A program made the translations under genes and the position numbers. A DNA stretch of 64,000 nucleotides from JBBPYC01 sp965218765 (lineage in GTDB: Bacteria > Pseudomonadota > Gammaproteobacteria > Burkholderiales > Burkholderiaceae_C). Position 1 is the stretch's first letter. The number at the start of each line of letters is the position of its first letter. Where the stretch lies: NCBI GenBank assembly GCA_965218765.1, contig CBDCLU010000006.1:310001-374000 (forward strand), in the 5' to 3' direction. Shown here in pieces: positions 24,663 to 31,502 of the stretch. Below the pieces are notes generated by a model. The model had not been told where the DNA came from and searched no databases. It worked only from the letters and a program-made list of their open reading frames with translations.

Positions 24663-26357
24663 CTACTGCTTATCGCCGCTGTTGTCGAGCTTGGCGCGCA
24701 GCAACGCACCCAGGCTCGTGGTGCCGGCGTTTTCGCGCGACTGCGACTGGCTCATCGACTGCATCGCTTCCTGCTGATCGGCCGAGTCCTTGGCCTTGAC
24801 CGACAGCTGGATGTTGCGCGTCTTGCGGTCGATGTTGATCACGACTGCACTGACTTCGTCACCGACTTTGAGCACGCTGGTCGCATCGTCGACCCGGTCG
24901 CGCGAGATTTCGCTGGCACGCAGGTAGCCGACGATTTCATTGCCCAGGTCGATCTCGGCACCGCGCTGGTCCACCGTCTTGACCTTGCCGTTGACGACCT
25001 GGCCGCGGTCATTCACGCTCGTGAAGGTCGTGAACGGGTCGCCGTCGAGCTGCTTGATGCCCAGCGAGATGCGTTCGCGGTCCACATCGACGGCCAGCAC
25101 GATCGCTTCGACTTCCTGGCCCTTCTTGTAGTTGCGCACCGCGGCTTCACCGGTTTCGTTCCAGGACAGGTCGGACAGGTGCACGAGTCCGTCGATGCCG
25201 GTGGCCAAGCCAACGAACACGCCGAAGTCGGTGATCGACTTGATCGGGCCCGAAACACGGTCGCCACGGTTCGTGTTCTGCGCGAACTCGTGCCACGGAT
25301 TGGCTTTGCACTGCTTCATGCCGAGGCTGATGCGGCGCTTGTCTTCGTCGATATCGAGCACCATGACTTCGACTTCCTCGCCCAGGGTGACGAGCTTGTT
25401 CGGTGCGATGTTCTTGTTGGTCCAGTCCATCTCGGAGACGTGCACCAGGCCTTCGATGCCGGGTTCCAGCTCGACGAACGCGCCGTAGTCGGCGATGTTG
25501 GTGACCTTGCCGAACAGGCGCGTGCCCTGCGGGTAGCGGCGCGAGACGCCCATCCAGGGGTCGTCGCCGAGCTGTTTGAGACCCAGCGAAACGCGATTCT
25601 TTTCCGCGTCGAACTTGAGGATCTTGGCCTGGATTTCCTGGCCAGGCTGCACCACTTCGCTCGGGTGCCGCACGCGGCGCCACGCCATGTCGGTGATGTG
25701 CAGCAGGCCGTCGATGCCGCCCAGATCGACGAACGCGCCGTATTCGGTGATGTTCTTCACCACCCCGTCGACGATCGCACCTTCCTTGAGCGTCTTCATG
25801 AGCTTTTCACGCTCTTCGCCCATGCTGGCTTCGACCACCGCGCGGCGCGACAGCACGACGTTGTTGCGCTTGCGATCGAGCTTGATGACCTTGAACTCGA
25901 GCGTGCGGTTCTCGTACGGGGTCAGGTCCTTCACCGGGCGCGTGTCGATCAATGAACCGGGCAGGAATGCGCGGATGCCGTTCACGAGCACGGTCAGGCC
26001 GCCCTTGACCTTGCCGCTCGTGGTGCCGGTCACGAAGTCGCCCGATTCGAGCGCTTTCTCCAGGCTCATCCACGATGCGAGGCGTTTCGCCTTGTCGCGC
26101 GACAGGATGGTGTCGCCGTAGCCGTTTTCGATCGCGTCGATCGCAACCGACACGAAGTCACCGACCTGCACTTCGACTTCGCCCTTGTCGCTCTTGAACT
26201 CTTCGAGCGGCACATAGGCTTCGGACTTGAGGCCGGCGTTGACCACGACGAAGTTGTGTTCGATGCGAACGACTTCGGCGGTGATCACTTCACCCACGCG
26301 CATTTCCGAGCGCGTCAGCGATTCTTCAAACAGGTCGGCAAAAGATTCTTCAGACAT
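24663..26357 (-). CDS. rpsA: 30S ribosomal protein S1
   Basis: A 564-residue protein with six S1 RNA-binding repeats, visible as recurring blocks such as GAFVDLGGIDGLLHITDMAW, GAFVELEPGIEGLVHVSEM and GVFVGLATGIDGLVHLSDL. S1 brings mRNA to the 30S subunit and regulates its own translation. Starts MSEESFADLFEESLTRSEMR, as in other betaproteobacteria. A 294-bp leader separates it from aroA-cmk. A promoter inside cmk (26827-26855) probably drives it. Confidence 0.97.
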   Translation of the reverse strand: MSEESFADLFEESLTRSEMRVGEVITAEVVRIEHNFVVVNAGLKSEAYVPLEEFKSDKGEVEVQVGDFVSVAIDAIENGYGDTILSRDKAKRLASWMSLEKALESGDFVTGTTSGKVKGGLTVLVNGIRAFLPGSLIDTRPVKDLTPYENRTLEFKVIKLDRKRNNVVLSRRAVVEASMGEEREKLMKTLKEGAIVDGVVKNITEYGAFVDLGGIDGLLHITDMAWRRVRHPSEVVQPGQEIQAKILKFDAEKNRVSLGLKQLGDDPWMGVSRRYPQGTRLFGKVTNIADYGAFVELEPGIEGLVHVSEMDWTNKNIAPNKLVTLGEEVEVMVLDIDEDKRRISLGMKQCKANPWHEFAQNTNRGDRVSGPIKSITDFGVFVGLATGIDGLVHLSDLSWNETGEAAVRNYKKGQEVEAIVLAVDVDRERISLGIKQLDGDPFTTFTSVNDRGQVVNGKVKTVDQRGAEIDLGNEIVGYLRASEISRDRVDDATSVLKVGDEVSAVVINIDRKTRNIQLSVKAKDSADQQEAMQSMSQSQSRENAGTTSLGALLRAKLDNSGDKQ

Positions 26358-26483
26358 TCAAAAAGTTTTCCTGGGCCGCGGGCCTGCTGGGCGACTCGAC
26401 CACTGGAAGTGGCCGATGCCTTCCCACGCGAGGGGCGGTGGTTGGGTTGGGGCGGCGCGATGGATGCGTCGCCTGGGGCTGCA

Positions 26484-26509
26484 AGAAAAACGCCTGGCTA
26501 CCGTAGCAC
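26484..26509 (-). terminator. Possible weak terminator between aroA-cmk and rpsA
   Basis: On the minus strand GCTACGGTAGC forms a short stem, followed by CAGGCGTTTTTC. The stem is only four or five pairs, so read-through would be expected. The rest of the 26358-26651 spacer shows no gene; it is the untranslated leader of rpsA. Confidence 0.25.
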
Positions 26510-26651
26510 CCTGGCTGGTGCGAGAACGAACAGTGGACAGGACACGGGTGACAGCATGCATCCGGTCAGCGACGGTTCGGTGGAATACCATCGACCCGTC
26601 GATTCGACCGAGGCACAAACGGATCTGAACAAACCTAAAGAGCAGGAAACG

Positions 26652-28676
26652 TCAGTGCGCGAACGGCTGTCTGCGCTGCCACCAGGCCAACACCTGCTCG
26701 ACCGATTGCTCGATCGTCAGCTCGGAGTTGTCCAGCAGCAGCGCGTCCTGCGCCGGCTTCAAAGGCGCGTCGCGCCGGGACGAATCCCGCGCATCACGCG
26801 CTTCCAAATCCTTTGCAAGGTCAGTGATTGTAGAAGAAAAGCCTTTTGAAATCAACTGCTTGTGACGGCGTTCCGCGCGTTTTTGCGGGCTTGCCGTCAG
26901 GTACACCTTGAGCGCGGCAGCGGGGAAGATCACGGTGCCCATGTCGCGCCCGTCGGCGACCAGCCCGGGCAGGCGCCTGAATCCCAATTGCAGCGCGACC
27001 AGCGCGGTGCGTACCGGCAACAGCGCCGAGACTTGTGATGCAAGCCGGCCGGTGGCCTCACTGCGCAGCTCATCGCTCACGTCGGCGCCACCGAGCCAGA
27101 TGCGGCTGCGATCGAACCGCACGGGAAGGCTGCGCGCCAGTTCGGCGATGCGCTCGGCGTTCGCGGGCTCGATCGCGATGCCGGCACGGACGGCCGCGAG
27201 CGCAGCGGCCCGGTAGATCGCGCCGGAATCAAGGAAGTAGTAGCCCAGCCGGTGCGCCAATGCGGCAGCCACGGTGCCCTTGCCGGAGGCGCTCGGGCCG
27301 TCGATGCAGATCACCGGAACCTGCGCCGGTGCGGCTTCAGCGACCGAAAACAGCGCTTCGAAATAGTCAGGAAACGTCTTGGCCACGCACTTTGGGTCCA
27401 GGATGCGCACCGGCAGCCCGGCCGGATTGAACGCCGCAAGCGAAAAGCACATCGCGATGCGGTGGTCATCAAAGGTCTCGATGGTGGCCGCGCGCCAGTC
27501 GGCGGCGCTGGCCGGTGGTGTGATGCGCAGCCAGTCGGCGCCTTGCTCCACGCCGGCGCCTAAAGCGCGCAGGCCGACGGCGAGCGCGTGGATGCGGTCG
27601 GTTTCCTTCACGCGCCAGCTTGCGATGTTGCGCAGCAGGCTCGGGCCATCGGCATACAGCGCCAGCGGGCCCAGGGTCATCGCCGCATCGGGGATGTGGT
27701 TGCAGTCCAGCTCGATCGCGCGCAGCGGCCAAGCGCCGCGCGCGATGTGCAGGGCGCCGTCTTGCTCGAGCACCTGCGCACCCATCCCACGCACCGCATC
27801 GATGAAGCGCACATCGCCTTGCAGCGAATCGCTGCCCAAACCCCGGATTTCAATGCCTTTTGTGCCAGGGGCGTTAGTGCTTATTGCACCTATAGCTATG
27901 AAATAACTAGCAGAAGATGCGTCCGGCTCAACTTGAAAGTCGCCGGGCGAACGCAGCACGCTGCCCGCCGGAATCGTGAAGCGCTGCCAACCGTCGCGCT
28001 CCACCTGGACGCCGTAGCGCTGCAGCAACGCCAGTGTGATTTCCACATACGGCTTGGAGATCAGTTCGCCGACGACTTCGATGCAGACCGCCTGCTGCGC
28101 CACCAGCGGCAGCCCGAGCAGCAGGGCGGTGAGGAACTGGCTCGATACATCGCCGCGCACGCGGATCGGCGCATCCAGCCTGCGGTCAGGCGTACCGATC
28201 GCCAACGGAGGATAGCCCTGCACACCGAGGTAATCGATGCGACAACCCAGCCCGCGCAGTGCATCGACCAGATCGCCGATCGGCCGCTCGTGCATGCGCG
28301 CCACGCCGCTCAGGCGGTAGTCGCCGCCCAGCAGCGCGAGTGCCGCCGTCAGCGGCCGCATCGCAGTGCCCGCGTTGCCCAGAAACAGCTCGGCTTGCGG
28401 GTTCAAAAAGCGGCCGCCACAGCCCTGGATCACCAGTTCCTGGCCCGCTGGCTGGCCATCGCTCGCCGCATCATCGATGCGGCAGCCGAGCGTGCGCAGC
28501 GCATCCAGCATCACGCGCGTGTCGTCCGAGCGCAGCAGGCCGGCCAGCCGGGTCTCGCCGTGTGCGAGCGCGGCCAGCAGCAACACGCGGTTGGAAATGC
28601 TCTTGGAGCCGGGCAGCCGGACACGGCCGCCCGCGCGCACCAGTGGTGGCAGGTCGATGAATTCGGTCTGGAACAT
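26652..28676 (-). CDS. aroA-cmk: Fused 3-phosphoshikimate 1-carboxyvinyltransferase / cytidylate kinase
   Basis: Residues 1 to about 440 are EPSP synthase (LPGSKSISNRVLLLAALA, GNAGTAMRPLTAALA, ETFDDHRIAMCFSLAA), joining shikimate 3-phosphate and PEP. Residues about 447-674 are cytidylate kinase (VICIDGPSASGKGTVAAALA, FLDSGAIYRA, VADGRDMGTVIFPAA), phosphorylating CMP and dCMP. The two are separate genes in most bacteria; the fusion is typical of some Burkholderiales. An AT-rich insert (27855-27913) adds about STNAPGTKG to the EPSP synthase half. The cmk part contains a promoter for rpsA. 33 bases downstream of tyrA. Confidence 0.96.
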   Translation of the reverse strand: MFQTEFIDLPPLVRAGGRVRLPGSKSISNRVLLLAALAHGETRLAGLLRSDDTRVMLDALRTLGCRIDDAASDGQPAGQELVIQGCGGRFLNPQAELFLGNAGTAMRPLTAALALLGGDYRLSGVARMHERPIGDLVDALRGLGCRIDYLGVQGYPPLAIGTPDRRLDAPIRVRGDVSSQFLTALLLGLPLVAQQAVCIEVVGELISKPYVEITLALLQRYGVQVERDGWQRFTIPAGSVLRSPGDFQVEPDASSASYFIAIGAISTNAPGTKGIEIRGLGSDSLQGDVRFIDAVRGMGAQVLEQDGALHIARGAWPLRAIELDCNHIPDAAMTLGPLALYADGPSLLRNIASWRVKETDRIHALAVGLRALGAGVEQGADWLRITPPASAADWRAATIETFDDHRIAMCFSLAAFNPAGLPVRILDPKCVAKTFPDYFEALFSVAEAAPAQVPVICIDGPSASGKGTVAAALAHRLGYYFLDSGAIYRAAALAAVRAGIAIEPANAERIAELARSLPVRFDRSRIWLGGADVSDELRSEATGRLASQVSALLPVRTALVALQLGFRRLPGLVADGRDMGTVIFPAAALKVYLTASPQKRAERRHKQLISKGFSSTITDLAKDLEARDARDSSRRDAPLKPAQDALLLDNSELTIEQSVEQVLAWWQRRQPFAH
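26827..26855 (-). promoter_or_regulatory. Sigma-70-type promoter inside cmk, probably for rpsA
   Basis: On the minus strand TTGATT (26855-26850), a 17-bp spacer and TACAAT (26832-26827) form a good sigma-70 match in a local AT-rich patch within the cytidylate kinase reading frame. It would give an rpsA leader of roughly 460 bases. In E. coli, rpsA promoters also lie within or near cmk. Confidence 0.6.
27855..27913 (-). repeat. Dispersed repeat inside aroA
   Basis: Read on the coding strand it begins near TGCTAGTTATTTCATAGCTA and includes TAACGCCCC. It uses codons rare in this window (ATA, AGT, GCT, ACT) and encodes about ASYFIAIGAISTNAPGTKG. The family alignment suggests about nine residues were added to a surface loop. 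Confidence 0.65.
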
Positions 28677-28709
28677 CCGGCTAGGGAAATAACGAAGCGC
28701 CGGCGCGCT

Positions 28710-29597
28710 TTAGCGGCCGGCCTGACGCGCACGTGCGGCCAGCGAGGCGAGCCCGGCCCGCGCATCGCTGGCCTGCTCGATCCGCTGCTTGAGGGCGTCG
28801 CCATCGCCGTCCTCAATCAGTTTTTCGATCGCGGCCAGCTGCTGCTGGAACAGGCGCGACTGCGCCAGCAGTTCCTCGCGATTGGACAACAGGATGTCGC
28901 GCCAGACCTCTGGGTCACTGGCTGCGATCCGGCTGAAATCGCGAAAGCCGGAGCCGGCCAGCGAAAGGAACTCGTTGCCTTCGGGCTGCCGTGTGATGCC
29001 ATTCATCAGCGCGAACGCGATCAGGTGCGGCAAGTGGCTCACTGCTGCGAACGCCGCGTCGTGCGCCTGCGGCGACATGCGGCTGACCTGGGCGCCGATC
29101 GCGGTCCACAGCTGCGTGGCACGCGCGACGTGACTGTCCAACGTGCGCTCGATCGGCGTCAGGATCACCTGCCGATTCATGAACAGGTCCGCATCCGCGT
29201 GTTCGACGCCGGAGACCTCACGCCCCGCGATCGGATGCGCCGGCACGAACGCGACCAGGTTGTTTCCCAACGTGCGGCGGGCGGCTTCCACCACGTCGCG
29301 CTTGGTCGAGCCGACGTCCATCAGCAAGGTCTGAGGCGTGACCAGATGCCGGATCGCCTTGAAGGTTGCTTCGGTCGACGCGACCGGCACCGCGATCAGC
29401 ACCAGATCGGCGCCGGACACCGCCAGCAGCGCCGAGGGCGCTTCCACGTCGATCACGCCGAGCTGCAGCGCGCGCTGCGTGGTGGTGGGGGACTTGCTGT
29501 AGCCGACCACGCGCCTGACCAGCCCGGCGCGTTTGGCCGCGCGTGCGAACGAGCCGCCGATCAGCCCGCAACCGATCAGGCCGAGCTGCTCGAACAT
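28710..29597 (-). CDS. tyrA: Prephenate dehydrogenase
   Basis: NAD-dependent oxidative decarboxylation of prephenate to 4-hydroxyphenylpyruvate for tyrosine. A 295-residue protein with the nucleotide-binding motif GCGLIGGSFARAAKRAG at residues 9-25, LLMDVGSTKRDVVEAA, FVPAHPIAGREVSGVEHAD and the helical C-terminal domain with FAAVSHLPHLIAFALMNG. No chorismate mutase domain is fused. It lies 160 bp downstream of pheA, across a REP-like element. The hisC gene found between pheA and tyrA in many relatives is absent. Confidence 0.94.
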   Translation of the reverse strand: MFEQLGLIGCGLIGGSFARAAKRAGLVRRVVGYSKSPTTTQRALQLGVIDVEAPSALLAVSGADLVLIAVPVASTEATFKAIRHLVTPQTLLMDVGSTKRDVVEAARRTLGNNLVAFVPAHPIAGREVSGVEHADADLFMNRQVILTPIERTLDSHVARATQLWTAIGAQVSRMSPQAHDAAFAAVSHLPHLIAFALMNGITRQPEGNEFLSLAGSGFRDFSRIAASDPEVWRDILLSNREELLAQSRLFQQQLAAIEKLIEDGDGDALKQRIEQASDARAGLASLAARARQAGR

Positions 29598-29669
29598 TTC
29601 GATGATCCGCGGCGCTGCGCGCCTCGCACGCTGTCTGGCACTCTTGGCAGGCAGGTCCAGCAGGGGCCA

Positions 29670-29750
29670 CGGAGCCGGTTTCGCCGGGCCGTAGGCGCCG
29701 CCCCCGGTGGGGGGTAGCCGAGAGCCGACCGCAGGGAGCGAAGGCTGGGG
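29670..29750 (+). repeat. REP-like element, copy B
   Basis: GGAGCCGGTTTCGCCGGGCC, then GCCCCCGGTGGGGGGTAGCC, GAGAGCCGACCGCAGGGAGC and GAAGGCTGGGG: the same order of blocks as copies A and C with compensating stem changes (GGTTTCGCC for GGCTTTGCC). It fills the pheA-tyrA spacer. Confidence 0.8.
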
Positions 29751-29757
29751 ACGAGCT

Positions 29758-30840
29758 TCAATCTGTCACCGGGTAACTGCCGAGCACTTTGTAGAACGCG
29801 CAGAGCTGCTGCAGCTCCGCCAAGGCGCGCTTCAGATGCGGCTGCGACGGGTGGCCGTCCAGGTCGATATAAAAATAATAGTCCCACTGACCGTTGCGCG
29901 CGGGGCGAGACTCGAACCGGGTCATCGACACGCCGTGGTTTTTCAGCGGCACCAGCAGGTCATGCACCGCGCCGGGCCGGTTCGGCACCGACACCACCAG
30001 GCTGGTGCAGTCGCGCCCGGTCGCTTCGGGCACGCCCATCGTATCCGGCAGGCAGATCACGGCAAAGCGCGTGCGGTTCGATGGATCGTCCTGGACCGCA
30101 TGCGCCACCACATGCAGACCCCATTGATTGGCGGCACGGGCACTGGCCAGACAGACAAATTGTGCATCGGCGGCAGCGAGCCGCGCGCCTTCGGCGTTGC
30201 TGGAAACCGCGCGCCGCTCGACGCTCGGCAGATGCCGCGACAGCCAATCCTGGCACTGTGCGAGCGCCTGCGGATGCGCGAGCACAGCGACGACTTCGTC
30301 CAGCGAATCGGCTTGCCGCAACAGGTGGTGCTGCACCTTCAGACTGACCTCCGCCACCACGTGCACCGGTGCGTGCAGGAACAGGTCGAGCGAGCGCGTC
30401 ACCACGCCTTCAGTCGAATTCTCGACCCCGACCACGCCGAACTGCGCGGCACCTGAAGAGGTGGCGTGGAACACTTCGTCGAAGTTGGCGCAGTAAACGC
30501 AATTCACGGCGCTGCCGAAGTACTCGAGCGCAGCTTGCTCCGTGAAGGTGCCGGCCGGACCCAGCACGGCAACCCGCTGCGGCGCTTCCAGCGCCAGGCA
30601 GGACGAGGTGATCTCGCGCCAGATCGATGCGACGTGCTCATCCTTGAGCGGCCCGGCGTTGGCCGCCTGGATTTTCTCGATCAGCAGCGCGACGCGGTCC
30701 GGACGGAAGAACGGCGAGCCTTCGCGCCGCTTGATCGCGCCAACCTGCTCGGCCAGCTCGGCCCGCTGATTCAACAAGGCCAGCAACTGCTGGTCGAGCG
30801 CATCGATGGATAGCCGCAGCTCGGCCAGTGAGTCGCTCAT
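29758..30840 (-). CDS. pheA: Bifunctional chorismate mutase / prephenate dehydratase (P-protein)
   Basis: A 360-residue enzyme making phenylpyruvate from chorismate. Residues 1-90 are an AroQ-type mutase (LAELRLSIDALDQQLLALLN, RRE...FRPDR). Residues about 95-270 are the dehydratase (VAVLGPAGTFTEQAALEYFG, GVVGVENSTEGVVTRSLD, and the TRF motif in NRTRFAVICL). The end is a regulatory ACT domain with GAVHDLLVPLKNHGVSMTRF and ESRPARNGQW, expected to bind phenylalanine for feedback inhibition. It follows a DUF2059 gene by 21 bases. Confidence 0.95.
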   Translation of the reverse strand: MSDSLAELRLSIDALDQQLLALLNQRAELAEQVGAIKRREGSPFFRPDRVALLIEKIQAANAGPLKDEHVASIWREITSSCLALEAPQRVAVLGPAGTFTEQAALEYFGSAVNCVYCANFDEVFHATSSGAAQFGVVGVENSTEGVVTRSLDLFLHAPVHVVAEVSLKVQHHLLRQADSLDEVVAVLAHPQALAQCQDWLSRHLPSVERRAVSSNAEGARLAAADAQFVCLASARAANQWGLHVVAHAVQDDPSNRTRFAVICLPDTMGVPEATGRDCTSLVVSVPNRPGAVHDLLVPLKNHGVSMTRFESRPARNGQWDYYFYIDLDGHPSQPHLKRALAELQQLCAFYKVLGSYPVTD

Positions 30841-30861
30841 GAACGCAAGCCGCGCGGCCGC

Positions 30862-31437
30862 TTACTTCTTCTTCGGCGGTGCGCTCTTCTTGGCCGACTC
30901 ACCGCCGACGATCTTCGCTGCGGTGTCATCAAACGCCGTCGTGCGTTCCTGCACCTCGGTGCGCGACGCCTCGACCAATTGCTGCACCAGCGAATTCAGC
31001 ATTTCAGGCAGTGCGGCCTGGTATTTTTTGATGGCTGGATCATCGAAGAACGCGGCCAACCGGCGCAATTCGTCCTCGCTGAAGCGCTCCGCATAAGCCG
31101 GCACCAGCACGTCGTTGCTGACCTTGACCACCTTGCTCTTGATGATCGCGTTGGTCTCGTCCCGATATTTGTTGAGCTCGACGTTGAGCTTGTCGGCGAC
31201 TTCCTTGCGCCGGGCCTCCGGCACCTCGGCCTGCAGGCGGGGCGTCCACTTCTGCAACATCGGCGTCACCGCGACGCCGGTCAGCTGCGCCGCGATCGGC
31301 TCCATTTCGCTGCCTTGCTGCATCGCCACGATCTTGCTGGCCAGTTCCTTCTTCTGGCCGTCGGCTTGGGCCAGGACCGGGCCGCAGGCCAGTGCGGAAA
31401 AGGCAAGCACGGCAGCTGCGATGGCGTTGTTTTTCAT
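30862..31437 (-). CDS. DUF2059 domain exported protein
   Basis: A 191-residue protein with signal peptide MKNNAIAAAVLAFSALACGP (cleavage probably after VLA), then a helical DUF2059 domain (VPAYAERFSEDELRRLAAFF, DDPAIKKYQAALPEMLNSLV) and a Lys/Pro-rich tail ending APPKKK. The function of DUF2059 is unknown. It sits in the gyrA-pheA interval where many relatives carry serC. The signal peptide suggests a periplasmic or outer-membrane-associated role. Confidence 0.85.
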   Translation of the reverse strand: MKNNAIAAAVLAFSALACGPVLAQADGQKKELASKIVAMQQGSEMEPIAAQLTGVAVTPMLQKWTPRLQAEVPEARRKEVADKLNVELNKYRDETNAIIKSKVVKVSNDVLVPAYAERFSEDELRRLAAFFDDPAIKKYQAALPEMLNSLVQQLVEASRTEVQERTTAFDDTAAKIVGGESAKKSAPPKKK

Positions 31438-31502
31438 AAGGGAGCTTTCTGTCTGAAAAGACGGTATCGGGAAAGAAAAGCAAAGGCGCGTCGGCTAAGC
31501 GC

